Origin: Cristatella mucedo
Taxonomy: Eukaryota > Bryozoa > Phylactolaemata > Cristatellidae
Assembly: GCA_009760855.2 (NCBI GenBank)
Contig: WPIO01000049.1
Coordinates: 2,134,001 to 2,198,000 of the forward strand
Direction of reading: 5' to 3'
Length of the DNA stretch: 64,000 nucleotides
Shown: positions 40,385 to 52,706 of the stretch, piece by piece
How the letters are laid out: every line of letters starts with the position of its first letter
How positions within the stretch are numbered: position 1 is the stretch's first letter
Translations under genes and position numbers: made by a program
The notes under the pieces: model-generated
Databases searched by the model: none
Told to the model about the DNA's origin: nothing
Seen by the model: the letters and a program-made list of their open reading frames with translations, nothing else

Positions 40385-41150
40385 TAATATAATGAATCTC
40401 CGTCTGTGATTCCAAAAAGCAATACAGACTATGAGGGTGTTACTCAGGAAAGTTTTGTACAGTGCACTCAAAGCCTAAGTGGCGTTGGAACGCATTCGTT
40501 AGCCAAAAGACTTCATCTCCCCCCCCCACAAAGAGGAAGTGAGAAGCATAGCTGAACCAGCAGAGCAGTTGAGGCATTAGCAGTGAATAGCATGGAAGTA
40601 GCAGTTGAGGATGAGGATGGAAAGATGAGTTACAGTCAGCAGTAGGCGAGTAGACGTCGTTTCCCAAGAATTGTGGTAGTGAGCTCCACACTAATACTCG
40701 GACTTGTAGAGCAACAGCTTCATTTCCCAATGGTCAGTAAGAGGAGGAGTGGAGAGGCTAATTTATTTTCCGTAGATGACCTGAGGGCACAAGGAGGCTG
40801 AAACTGGTGCAGTAGTTCATCTAGGTATGGTGGGTCTTTGTGATTCGTCCATCGTGCGCGTGTACATGCTTACACTATGCCTGCTGCCTGCGTACATTAC
40901 CACCAAACATTTGGTAATGCTTTATATGCAGCCTCTGTAAAGTACCTAGAGATAATTTCAGTTCTCTGAGGGCGCTGTATAAATGCATTATTATTATTAT
41001 TATTAGGAAGGAGCTAAGCCTTGGCGGGCCTTGTAGGTCTGTGTAAGAACTCGGCTCTGTATCCGTTGATCAAACGGCAGTCAGCCAAGCTCTTTCAGCA
41101 AAAGAGACACATGGTCAAACCTCTGGACTTTTTAAACTAGCCTTGCGATA
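40385..41150 (-). mobile_element. LINE B 3' fragment interrupted by a LINE A tail
   Basis: It starts with aatgtaatataatgaatctccgtctgt, the family B 3' end, and continues through the C-terminal coding end. A + strand LINE A tail occupies 40828-41008; family B sequence (gcgggccttgtaggt) resumes after it. Confidence 0.8.
40828..41008 (+). mobile_element. LINE A 3' end nested in LINE B
   Basis: Begins near tgggtctttgtgattcgtcc and ends with agttctctgagggcgctgta and (ATT)n. Confidence 0.85.
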
Positions 41151-41249
41151 TCGTCCCGTAAAAAAGACCGCCATATCATTCACATCACGTCATTTCCACC
41201 AGAGCTTCTCTGGCTCTCTACCTGTCCAGCATGAAATCAACTTCACGAT

Positions 41250-41285
41250 TCTCTCTCTCCCTCTGTCTCTCCCTCTCTCCCTCTG

Positions 41286-41368
<83 letters not shown>

Positions 41369-41603
41369 CTCTCTATCTCTCTCTCTCCACCTCTCTCCCT
41401 CTCTCCCTCTCTCTCTCTCTCCTTCTCCCGTTCTCTCTGTCTCTTTCTCTCCTTCTCTCTGTCTCTCTGTCTCTCTGTCTCTCTGTCTCTCTGTCTCTCT
41501 CTCTCTTCCTCTCTCTCCCCCTCTGTGTCTCTCTGTCTCTCTCTCTGCCTCTCCGTCTCTGTCTCTCTGTCTCTCGCTCTGTCTTTCTGTCTCTCTCTGT
41601 GTT
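41250..41603. repeat. (CT)n-(TA)n-(CT/GTCT)n compound microsatellite
   Basis: CT, then 30 bp of TA, then CT with regular GTCTCT units. Confidence 0.97.
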
Positions 41604-41794
41604 TCTGTCGTGAAACAAGCCAAGGTCTGCGTGAATAAGTAGTGTGCGCGTCAGCTGCCATGGTCGCGGCGGACGTGCTTAGCTGCCCAGCTTTGCATCG
41701 TCGTGTACGAACGCTATCGAAAGCGACGTAAACGAGGAGGCCGAACGGCGCCGCGCGGCATCGCGTGAGCGTGAGCAGCCGAAGCCATTCTGTT

Positions 41795-41932
41795 TTGGTT
41801 TAGCGGTTAAGGTGCTCGCCCCGACCGAGGTCTGACTGAGGTCGTGGGCTCGAGCCCCGAGGCGTATGTGAAGCGCCCGAATAGAGATTAAGTTCTCTTG
41901 GGGCGCTATATAAATGAAATGAATTATGTTAA
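41795..41932 (+). mobile_element. SINE-2 copy, best preserved
   Basis: The head is tggtttagcggttaaggtgc (box A-like), box B is gggctcgagccccgagg, and the tail is tagagattaagttctcttgg followed by ggcgctatataaatg. The last ~50 bp match the LINE A 3' end. Confidence 0.9.
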
Positions 41933-42324
41933 TTCATTCGCTAGCATCACCGGCGGCTTCAAGCTGGGTACTTTTCGATCGGAAGAAGGCGGGCGGCTGG
42001 TGCGGGCGTGGCTGGCTGCTCGATGCAGGAAAAGAGAAGGCGAAATGCGAAGAGACGCGCGCATTGTGCGACGACAAAGTCGTGAAAGGATCTTCCGTCT
42101 CTGCCCGCAAGCAAATAGTGCGAGCCAACAGGAGCAGGCTGGGAGTTAGCTAAAGCGTAAGCGTTTTTTTTTACGACAGCTCTCAACCACAAAAGTTTGG
42201 TACGCCGAGAATATGGTGCACTTACTGCGGGCGTGGAGCGAGGTCGGTCGAATACCGACGTCGGCGCCGTCTCGCTTTTTTCCCCGTCGGCAACCAGCAG
42301 CGAGACGGTTCTCTGCTCTCGTAT
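41933..42324. other. No feature recognised
   Basis: Mixed-composition DNA with short frames only. Confidence 0.5.
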
Positions 42325-42637
42325 CACTTTCAGGTTCCTTCATTCTTTGACTCCAGCCTAACTATAAGATCTACTCCCCCACCAAGCTAAGCATAGTACC
42401 GACCGCTTGTCGGAATCTAAGTGTTTACCTATACCTCGTACAAACCTCAAATCCTTTGGAGGCCGTGCATTTAGTTCGTATGCACCCAAAGCCTGGAACT
42501 CGCTCCCGACCTGCGTCAGAACATCCCCTGATCTGACCACCTTTAAAAGGAACTTAAAACACACCTATTTAGGACAGCATTTAGTGGGTCCCTGTGATTC
42601 GTCCTTCATGTGCTTGTGCGTGCTGACACTGTATTGA
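42325..42637 (+). mobile_element. LINE A fragment (C-terminal end and 3' UTR start)
   Basis: Runs from the LTFRSL-encoding region to the 3' UTR at gcgtgctgacactgta, where a second LINE A copy abuts. Confidence 0.85.
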
Positions 42638-43618
42638 TGGCAGCAAATTTTATAAAACTTAACGATGATAAAACTAACTTACTAGTTATGGGCAAATCCA
42701 GTGTGATCCAGAGATTGGAAAGGCTGACGCTCAAAATTGGCTCTGCCAGCATATCTCCTGTTGAATCAACTCGAAATCTAGGTGTCATATTCCAAAGCGA
42801 CCTCTCGTTAGACGACCATATCAGCTCCACAGTCAAATCCGCCTATTTTCAGCTTCATAACATTGCTAAAATTCGGGCTTGTTTAGATAAGGATACCACG
42901 TCCAAGTTGGTCCATGCATTCGTGACATCCCGTCTCGACTTCTGAAACTCACTGCTTACTGGCCTACCAGCATGTGCGATCAGGCGATTGCAGCTGGTGC
43001 AAAACTCTGCAGCTAGGCTTGTCTGTCGTGAGCGTCGCAGTTGCCACGTTACTCCACTTCTCGCCGACCTGCACTGGCTACCAGTCAAACAACGGATTGA
43101 CTTCAAGGTTTTGTCGCTCACTTTTACGTCCCTTCATTCTTTGGCTCTAGCCTATCTCTCAGATATACTACCCCATCAGGCCAAGCATCGTACCACCCGC
43201 TTTTCGGAATCCAACAGTCTACAAATACCTCGTACAAACCTTATATCCTTTGTAGACCGTGCATTTAGTTCGTATGCTCCCAAAGTCTGGAACTCGCTCC
43301 CGACCTGCGTCAGAACATCCCCTGATCTGACCAAATTTAAAAGGAACTTAAAAACACACCTATTTAGGACAGCATTTAGTGGGTCCCTGTGATTCGTCCT
43401 TGATGTGCTTATGCGTGCTGACACTGTGCATGCTGCCACTAACGACATTTGCATGCTGACCCTGTGCATGTCACCCCTAACCATATTATTCATTTTGTTT
43501 GTTTTTCATGCATGATTTTACTTACCATTCAATTGCATTTCCCTTTGCAGCAAATGTTAAGCGCCTAGAAAGAGATTGAGTTCTCAGAGGGCGCTTTATC
43601 AAGTGCGTTATTATTGTT
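42638..43618 (+). mobile_element. LINE A copy, 5'-truncated
   Basis: Starts inside the reverse transcriptase at the MAANFIKLNDDKTNL region, with a nonsense change at about 42943 (tgaaactc), and continues to the full tail and (ATT)n-like end. Its junction with the preceding copy is abrupt. Confidence 0.9.
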
Positions 43619-43689
43619 ATCATCCGTATATATCTATACGCACTGAGCAGCTCCAGCCGCTTGTTCTCTCTTTCCTTTATTATGAAAAT

Positions 43690-43714
43690 CTTTCCCCCTC
43701 TCTCTCTCTCTCGC

Positions 43715-43748
<34 letters not shown>

Positions 43749-43935
43749 GCTCTCTCTCCCTCTCTCTCTCTCTCTCAATCCCCATCTCTCCCTTCCCTCT
43801 TTCTTTCTCTCTCTCTCCCCCTGCCTCCCCATCTCTTTCTCTCCCTCCCATCCCTCTCTCTGTCTGTCTTCCTCTCTCTCCCTCTCTCTCTCTCTCTTTC
43901 TGTCTCTCTCTGTCTCGCTCTCTTTCTACCCCTCT
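43690..43935. repeat. (CT)n-rich tract
   Basis: A CT tract with CCCT and GTCT interruptions. Confidence 0.95.
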
Positions 43936-43994
43936 GTCACTTATAGCGAAGTACATTCCCGTAGCGTGAAGATTGGGAAGTAATTTCCTTAGAA

Positions 43995-44013
43995 ATAATT
44001 AATTTTGAGAACT

Positions 44014-44061
<48 letters not shown>

Positions 44062-45400
44062 GCGCTTTACAGTTGCTGCCAAGGGAAACGCAATTGAATA
44101 GTGAGTAATATCATGCTTGATAAGCAACATGAATAACATGGTTAGGGGTGACATGCACAGGGTCAGCATGCAAGTGTGGTTGGTGGCAGCATGCACAGTG
44201 TCAGCACGCATAAGCACATGAAAGAAGAATCACAGGGACCCACTAAATGCTGTCCTAAATAGGTGTGTTTTTAATTTCTTTTAGATGTGGTCAAGTCAGG
44301 GGATGTTGTGAAGCAAGTCGGGAGGGAGTTCCAAGCTTTGGGAGCATACGAACTAAATGCACGGTCTCCAAAGGATTTGAGGTTTGTACGAGGTATTTGT
44401 AGACTGTTGGATTCCGAAAAGCGGGTGGTACGATGCCTGGCCTGGTGGGGGAGTATCTCTGAGAGATAGGCTAGAGCCAAAGAATGAAGTGACCTAACAG
44501 TGAGCGAAAAAACTTTGAAGTCAATCCGTTGTTTGACTGGTAGCCAGTGCAGGTCGGCGAGAAGGGGTGTGATCTGGCAACTGCGACGCTCACGACAGAC
44601 AAGCCTAGCTGTAGAGTTTTACACAGGCTTTAATCGCCTGATTGCACATGCCGGTAGGCCAGTAAGCAGTGAGTTACAGAAGTCAAGACGGGATGTCACA
44701 AATGCACGGACCACCTTAAACGTGGTATCGCTATCCAAGAAAACCCGAATTTTAGCAATGTTATGTAGCTGAAAGTAGGCAGACTTGATTGTGGAGCTGA
44801 TGTGGTCGTCTAACGAGAGGTCACTTTGGAACATGACACCTAGATTTCGAGCTGATTCAACTGGAGATATGGTGGCAGAGCCAATTTTGAGTGTCAGCCT
44901 TTCCAATTCCTGAATCACACGTGATTTGCCCATAACTAATAAGGTAGTTTTATAATCGTTTAGCTTTATAAAATTTGCTGCCATCCATGTGCGGATGTCA
45001 TGAATAAATGCAGCAAGTAAGTTGAGAGAACTCGAGGTGCTCGATAGCTGGGAGGGATCAAAGCAAAGGTACAACTGAGTGTCTTCCGCATGGAAGTGAA
45101 AGCCTAGATTGTGCTTGGCAATCACATCAGCAATAAGGAGGGTATAAACCGTGAAAATAACCGGACCTAGCACGGAGCCCTGAGATACCCTATATTTCAG
45201 AGGTACCTCGGATGATCTTCACCCATTCGTGTCAATACTCTGGAGTCTCCCACTGAGATAGGACCTGAACCATTGCAGAGCAGTGCCAGTGATGTCCAGG
45301 CGAGAAGAGGGGCGCTCCAGAAGAACTTGGTGATCGATAGTATCAAAAGCTGCCGAAAGATCGAGCAAAACAAGCAGAGACACTCTACCTATCTCTGCAT
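43995..45400 (-). mobile_element. LINE A copy with a CT expansion in its tail
   Basis: The 3' tail is at the left. The native aatctctctctag segment has expanded to about 40 bp of CT at 44018-44058. Reverse-transcriptase pieces cover 44270-45400 with shifts and stops. The YADD region reads HAEDTQLYL. Confidence 0.9.
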
Positions 45401-45559
45401 AGATATGGCCGATCAAGCGCCGAGCCTCGAGCCTTGTGTGCAGAGATTCCTCCATCCATCGCCTGGGTACTAGACGGCCGTGTGCTTCGCATCCCCACGC
45501 CATCCGTAGACCTGTCCGTTATCTTCGGGAGGGAGCGACGAGACGGACAGTGAAGAAGA

Positions 45560-46003
45560 TATTGCAGATTCACTCTGCAATTTTGCAAGATGGCGCTGAG
45601 GAGATAAAGCCGCACTTTCCAACCAGGAACGCCTCAGCGATCTTGTAAGTGACCTTGACCTTTCCAATTTCAGTGCTCCACTGCTGACATCTGCTGCGCT
45701 CAAGAAATGAAACTCGTTTGATGGAAGGGAAACTTCGTGGGACCACAGATGCGGAAAATCGTAGATAGTGACGAATTTGCCAAGAAATTACAAAGAACGG
45801 AGAAAGTGGCTCGAAGCAGTTGCAGCAGTAGTGGTTCACGACTTTCTGGGCCATCACAAAGCTGAAAACTGTGAGCTGGTAGTTCAAGCTCGCTTACAGA
45901 ACACGGCCAAAGTGCTCGGCTGCAGAGTGCTCCTCCACCTCCACATACTTGACGCTCATCTTTACAAATCCAAGGACAGCACTGACATCAGAGTAGCGAG
46001 TTC
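45560..46003 (+). pseudogene. Fragment of an uncharacterised invertebrate protein family, possibly from a mobile element
   Basis: Two adjacent frames carry blocks that I recall as neighbours in uncharacterised, multicopy invertebrate proteins: FVGPQMRKIVDSDEFAKKL (about 45735-45795), then in another frame VVVHDFLGHHKAENCELVV and LGCRVLLHLHILDAHL (about 45820-45965). In that family the second block is usually followed by a GERFHQD-type block, which is absent here. At least one frameshift separates the pieces and stops precede them. Function unknown; the multicopy nature suggests a transposon-related protein. The family assignment is from memory. Confidence 0.45.
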
Positions 46004-46489
46004 ATCGCTTTTAACTTTTAATTTAAGCACTGAACTTCTAGCTTCATTCACCGCTATGCTCTTGTGAACTATGAAGTCGAGCATAACTAAAATCTAGCAA
46101 GCTGACCAGAAGCTATGTTCGAACCTTGAGCGTATTATGAACGAACGCACTTGCCATGGATACTGGCAAGACAGATCGAGTGGCGGTCGAGCAACATGTA
46201 ATGCAATCCATGATGTTTCCATTTATATTTTCCATCCATATGTTATTCCATCCACTCCTTATTCTTAAGACCAGCGTTTGGACGTCATAGTCTTTACGAT
46301 ATGATATGGACAACCTGAACGCAGAGGTGCGTCGACGTCTGAAGCAAAATTGAGAGACCGATCTACAAATAACGTCGCGCTTTAACAGCAGTTTGTTTTG
46401 CGAATAGAGCTGCGAATACTACGAAGCTGGAAGTTGAGTGTGCCAGTGACTGCAGCAGGATTGATTTTAGTACAAAAAGAGCTTAGCTG
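46004..46489. other. No feature recognised
   Basis: Mixed-composition DNA with short frames only. Confidence 0.5.
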
Positions 46490-46650
46490 ATTGAGCAGCC
46501 TCATTTATTTAGGGGCAGAAGAGTCGTTATGGCTATCATCATAGCTTTCGGCAGGTGATACAGAATTGCCCACGGCTGGACTCGAACCCACGACCTGCAT
46601 CGTTAAGAGCGAGCCCCTTAACTTCCTCGCTAAGATCCCTGCTAGAAGGA
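46490..46650 (-). mobile_element. SINE-1 copy
   Basis: Box B visible in ggactcgaacccacgacc. The head is diverged. Confidence 0.8.
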
Positions 46651-46954
46651 CAATTTTTATTGATTGAGAATTTGTATGAATTACAAATTATGAATGATTA
46701 ATACTCGTCAACCTAGAATGGGTCAATGGCGATAAGGGGACAGCTCTGTCCAGGTTCAAGCCATAGAGCAGTGAAAGAGAGAAATCCAATTTACGACTTG
46801 AAAACTCAGCGAATGCTACATGGTATAAATATAAATAAATAAACAAATATATATATATATATATATATACATAATATAGTTCTTTATAAAGAATGCATCT
46901 ATCTATTTAATACGAAATTCCCCAGCCGATCCAGTGGACCCGAGCATAGGATGC

Positions 46955-47118
46955 AGTTTAGCCGTATTGGTTCACTAGGTAAGGTAGTTCACCCCGGCAC
47001 CGAGGTCGTGGGTTCGAATCCTGCGGTGGGCGATCCTTTATCGCGATTGCAAGCGGTGGTGATAGCCGTAAAGGCTCTTCTGTCGCTATGCAAAAAGAGG
47101 CTGTTAAATCAGCTTGCA
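46955..47118 (+). mobile_element. SINE-1 copy, best box B
   Basis: The head is ggttcactaggtaaggtag, with canonical box B ggttcgaatcc at 47011-47021 and body aagcggtggtgatagccgta. It is followed at once by a TA tract. Confidence 0.9.
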
Positions 47119-47119
47119 C

Positions 47120-47121
<2 letters not shown>

Positions 47122-47178
<57 letters not shown>

Positions 47179-47238
47179 ATGCTAGCTGATTCAATTGATT
47201 TAATATATGATTTAATTAAGTTATATATATATATATAT
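47122..47238. repeat. (TA)n tracts around a unique spacer
   Basis: TA repeats at 47122-47180 and 47222-47238 flank gctagctgattcaattgatt. Confidence 0.95.
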
Positions 47239-47472
<234 letters not shown>

Positions 47473-47756
47473 TGCATTCCCTGAACGCCTACTTCTGACG
47501 ATGTCTGCGTGTCTTGCGATCAATGCGACCACTGCCAACTCTCTTTACGAGCGTGACGAGGGACCTCGTTCTTGCAACGGCGTACAACGAAATGGTACAG
47601 CTACTATGCCTACGCCTTGCTCGTACGGCTGCTTTTCGATGATCAAATATCAGCTTGTCAATCTTACGAGATTTTATTTTTATAAGACTCGTCTTCGCGA
47701 TTTCAGCACATCGGGAAAGCCCCTCATTCTGCATATGTGTCGATGTGGCTTATTAT
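47473..47756. other. No feature recognised
   Basis: A short unique stretch. Confidence 0.5.
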
Positions 47757-47985
47757 GATAATAATAATAGTAATAAAAGTAATAATAATAATGCGCTTGA
47801 TATAGCGGCCTCAGAGAACTCAATCTCTATCTGAGCACTTTGCATCTGCTGCAAAGGAAGTACGATCGAATGGCTTGTGTTAGCATGGTAAATAAACAAC
47901 AAGAATAACATGGTTAGACGTGACATGCACAGGGTCGGCATGCAAATTTGATTAGTGGCAGCATTTTTAGCACAGTTTTAGACGA
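47757..47985 (-). mobile_element. LINE A 3' UTR fragment
   Basis: (TAA)n, then cttgatatagcggcctcaga and a 3' UTR similar to other copies. Confidence 0.85.
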
Positions 47986-48664
47986 TTCCGTCGACCTTTC
48001 AATCCGGTGACCGCAATGCCGTGTTGGCTGACTTGTGCACACGTGCATACGTCAGCCAATTTTGAGCGGCCACTATCGAGCTAAGATTGCTAGATAAACG
48101 TGTCCTGTTCCCGGTTTGCAGTAACTTATTGTTCACTGCTTTTCGAAAGTTGGCCAGTGGTTGTATGCTTGCTTCTAGAAGACGTTGGGCACTGGATGCT
48201 GTCTATTATACCCCGCTGACGCAGAAAAGACTAGATAGCTTAAACGAGGTCAGCAATGAATACAATCACACTGGTCATGGCAGCGATTTAGCGATTATTC
48301 AGCGATTATTCATTACTCATATTATTATTCAGCAATGATTCAGCGAGCAGCGATTAAGGGTCCCTCTTTCTTGTGAGTGTAGATAATCGCGTCCCATTTT
48401 GTGATAGTTGCAGGAATCTCACTGTCAAAGAGGTTAATCTGAACTAACTAGCGCTGTCTCCAGCAAGAGGAGGGCTAGCGACATGAACTCTTAAAAATGC
48501 GAGAGTTTATGGATGAGCTGCGTTGAAACTCAGCTCGCTCCTTCGAAGGCTGTAGATAATGAAGATAAAAGCAAGAAAGTCTGGATGACAGCGGTCAATA
48601 CGAGGTCTTAAATCGTTGGTAACAATTTATTTCAGTGCCTATTGATGCGGTAAAGTCGAGCATT
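47986..48664. other. No feature recognised
   Basis: Contains a small tandem repeat of agcgattattcag-like units at 48288-48350. Confidence 0.5.
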
Positions 48665-49516
48665 AATAATAATAATAGGAATACATTTGATATAGCGCAT
48701 TCAGTCTCTTTATAGGCGCTTTAGAATTACTGCAAAGGAAGCACGATCGAATGGTTAGTGGCAGCGTGCTCAATTAACAATAAGAATAAGATGGTTAGGT
48801 GTTAAATGCACAGGGTCAGCATGCAAGTGTGGTTAGTTGCAGCATGCACAGTGTTGACACTCATGTGCACGTAAAGAACGCATCACATGGACCGAATAAA
48901 TCCTGTAACAAATAGATGCGTTTTCATTTTCTTTTTAAATGTGGTCAAGTCAGAGAGTGTCGTGACGCAAGTCTAAAGTAAGCTCCAGACTTTGAGATCG
49001 TAGGAACTAAAGGCTCGGTCTCCAAAAAATTTGAAATTTGTACGAGGTATGGGTAAACAGATTCCGAAAAGAGGGTGGTTCGATGCCTAGCCTGGTGGGG
49101 GAGTGGATTTGATCGGAAGGCTGGAGCCAAAGAATGAAAGGACCTGAAAGTGAATGACCAAACCTTGAAATCATGCGTTGCTTGACTGGGAGCCATTACG
49201 GGTCTGCGAGAAGTGGAGTGATGTGGCAACTGCGACACTCACGACAGACAAGCTTAGCTGCAGAGTTTTGCACCAGCCGTTAGCACTTGATTGCACAGGC
49301 CGGTAGACCGGCAAGCAGAGTGAGTTACAGAAGTCAAGACGGGATGTCACGAATGAAGGAACCAATTTAGATGTGGTATGCCAGTCTAAACAAGCCAAAA
49401 CTTTCGCAATGAAATGTAGCTGGAAGTCGGCAGACGTGATTGTGGAGCTGATGTGGTCGGCAACGAGAGGTCACTTTGGAACATGACACCTAGATTTCGT
49501 GCTGATTTGACAGGAG
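48665..49516 (-). mobile_element. LINE A copy, diverged
   Basis: The tail at the left is degenerate. The C-terminal reverse transcriptase and part of the core run to about gcagccagatttcgtgctg near 49505, with many stops. Confidence 0.85.
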
Positions 49517-49849
49517 ATTCAAATTTCGGGTACCTTTGCAATGAAAAGGGTCCGCAGCTCAACAAGCGGTTAGCCGGAAGTCCGCAGGAAATGCCCTCGA
49601 TCGTGAGTGACACGTGGAACTGGGGACACGATGCATTAATGCTCTCGCACCAAGCAGGCTTCCAGCAAGGTGCGAAGTTTTCTTGCATCAGCCAGTAAGA
49701 GGTTCGTAAGCATTCAGTTAAAACGCGCGAGAGCTATCACACTGAGACATCGCTCTGCGAAACTTCCCCACCTTCAGTCACGGAAGTCGAGCTCGTGGTC
49801 TCGATTAGCCACAGATTATTTTTGATTTACTTTTTGATTTACTGTTGAT
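49517..49849. other. Transition to the AT-rich element
   Basis: Unique DNA with no coding signal. AT content rises sharply after about 49810. Confidence 0.4.
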
Positions 49850-50368
49850 GTCTGTTTCAACCTTTTACGCCACACTTGTTTCGATTTCCCGCAAGTCTGC
49901 TCGAGGATTTCATAAAGCATTGCATACAATGTAAAAACATACATCAACGGACCCACGAATCTACACACCAACGTTCACAAAAATATTCTTAGTATGCTAT
50001 TGTAAATCTTTTTCAAATAGCTTCCTATGTACACCAAAGCATCAGGAAAATAATTATATTTTAATAAAGCAAATTCTTATTACCTTATATAGTAAATAAA
50101 TGCCTTTTCAAAATGAGGTACGAAATTCTTTCCCAGCAGAACCAAGACGTACTATGAATGTTAGCTTCAACGAATACAGTGTGCTAGGAAACCTTTTCGT
50201 ATTGAAGCTAGGAATTTTAGAAGTATTAGTTTTGATAAAGAAGACACGTTGGGTGTCGTTGGAAGACTTAAAAGAAAAAGAAACGTTGATTTTCTAAACA
50301 TAATTTTACCGGTGGTGGAAATACTTTAACTTTTGAACATCATACCAAACACTTTTTTTGACTTTAAA
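49850..50368 (+). other. AT-rich left part of the element
   Basis: A 65-codon + frame at 50100-50297 ends 70 bp before the first polymerase-like sequence. Unrecognised; it may be the extreme N-terminus of the polymerase gene or a separate small gene. Confidence 0.35.
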
Positions 50369-51521
50369 AGCTAAAAGAAAAATTGAGGTATCAAACTAAC
50401 GTTGTTTTGAATTATGTAGAGAAATATTGGTCTTCTACGAGAGTTCACTTAAAATTAGCTTTGGAATGAAAGTATTTGATGATCATACTGATAGAGAAAT
50501 GAGAGGAGTTTAATCAAAGTCTGTATTAACTTTAGATAGTGAGTCATCGGATATAATCTATAATCGTGTAACGGAATAATTAGCTAACGATGTTGAATTA
50601 TTGATTATTAGCACTACAGGCTCTGAATGGCTTTTTCGTAGATGTCTTCATTTTCAGTTGTCATTTCTCAATATATTCCAGTAGGAGCTGGATCTTTCAT
50701 TGAAGCTCCTGAATTTTTAGTTAGGAAAAAGTGCATAACGAATTAAAAAAATTTTGATGATGAGTTTTGTGCCTTATGATATGTCTTGAGTGCATTAAAT
50801 CCGATGAAAAGAGATAAGTGGCTAATAGATGACTTACTTAAAAATCGGTAAATTTCAAGAAATTATCAGAGTCGTTTGGCCTATGAAAGTGATGGATGTT
50901 GAAAAGTTAAAACAAATTATGAATGTTAGTATTAATATTTATTCTTGTGAATATTCCGAATCAAGAGTTTCGCCTATTAGGGTGGTTAAAAAATCTAAAG
51001 AAAAACAAAGAATACGTGTTAATTCGTTGTTAATCTCTAAAGAGAATAAATAGCATTGTGTCTATTGATGAATAACAATAGCGCTACGTGTAGACAAAGC
51101 GGCAGCTGAGAAAAACAATATTAATGTCACTGTTGTTTGAATAGGTTTTTTGATAGATTTGATAGATTTTGAAAGAGAAAATTGCTATTCATCTATATTT
51201 AAGTGATACTAGTGGATCTACTATTTATGAAATGCCAGATGACAAACAAAGTTTTTACCGTTTAATTCTTTTAAAAATATGGGTGTTTGTCAGTTTGTTT
51301 GCTATGCTGATTTTGAATGTATGTTACCAAAAAAGAAATGACGATCAAATTTCTTTACACGTTTCTTGCTCATCAGCTTATTTGATCATTGATTGGAATT
51401 GCAAAGTAAAAGATGCATTTATTAGTTTTGGTGAGAATTGCGTTATTACATTTTTAAAAAGGTTGTTTTATGTTTCAAGTTTCTTAAAGCATGTATTACT
51501 GAGGAAAATTAAAAAAGTGTT

Positions 51522-51734
51522 ATGGAAACATTAAGAGTAGATGTGGAGAAACAACATAAACATGCTACAAATTGTTGGATATGCAAAAGAAAGTTTAGTG
51601 ACAAAAAAGGAATAAAAACAGTTTATGATCACTGTCATTTCACAAATAGGTACAAAGGACCTGCTCATCATTCTTCTAACTTAAAAGCAGGAGTTAATTT
51701 TTCTAAATGGAAACTTCCTGCCTTTATTTTATAA
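51522..51734 (+). pseudogene. HNH/EndoVII-like zinc block within the polymerase
   Basis: A 70-codon frame with Cys18-x2-Cys21, then Asp36-His37-Cys38-His39 and Ala48-His49-His50. This CxxC...DHCHxTxxYxGxAH arrangement is known from Polinton/adintovirus-type polymerases and recombination endonuclease VII-like domains (from memory). The final Cys expected after AHxx is Ser here. It lies between the N-terminal region and the exonuclease-like blocks. Confidence 0.7.
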
Positions 51735-52675
51735 TTTGAGAAGACATGATTTACGTATCGCCGTTACAGAACTTGGAAATTTTAGCATTATTGCAGAACA
51801 AGTTGCAAATAATTTAGCAAATTGTGTGATGCTAAGAGTTGGGGATTTATTTTTTTAGGATAGCCTGCAATTTACGTTAGTTTCCTTAGGTTCAAACGCT
51901 TCAACTTTGGGAAAAACTATTGATTATTTTCCAATTGCAAAATCAGAAAATATATAATAATAAGCAAATTATAATATAAAATAAATAATAATAATATAAT
52001 ATAAAATAAATAAAATAAGCAAATTTCACCGAAAAAGGATTTAGATTTACAAGCAACAAAAAGCCAATATTCATACTAGTACATAGATTCTTGGGAGGGA
52101 TTTTCTGAAACTAGTCTTCCTAGTAAAGAGTCATTCTACTCAGGAATTTTCTTGACAAACAGACGAAAAATATGAGAAGGTAAATACTGTTTGGAACGAG
52201 TTTGGAATTAAACATATTAAAGATTATCGCAACTTTTATTTATCGGCTAACGTATTATTAGTTGCGGATTGCTTTTAAAGCTTAGAAAAGGATTAATTAC
52301 CAAATTAACTCCTGATACTGCAAACTTTGTCACTGCACCAGACTTTTCTTGGAGTGCATTATTTTATATTCTGGAATAGCTCTTGGATTAATAACAAATA
52401 GGAAAACTATGATATTTTAAAAAACGCTGTTCGTGGAGGTGTTTGCTAAACAAATTTTAGGCATGCAAGAGCACATTATACTTTTGTCAAAGATTATCAC
52501 CCATATAGACCAAATAATTGGATAATTTATTTAGATGCATGTAGTTTATATCCTACAGCAATGATGGAGAATTTTAGCTGAAGATTGGACAAATAAAAAA
52601 ATTCTGTCTATTCCAGATTATTCACACATTGGAGCATTCTTTATTGTTGATATAGAATCCAAAAACTGCAGAGGA

Positions 52676-52677
<2 letters not shown>

Positions 52678-52706
<29 letters not shown>

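Noticed and set aside
41795-41870. A possible tRNA gene
   Set aside because: tRNA-like head of SINE-2, followed by a LINE-type tail; recurs five times.
46955-47030. A possible tRNA gene
   Set aside because: Boxes A and B are present but the same sequence recurs with a constant non-tRNA body; this is SINE-1.
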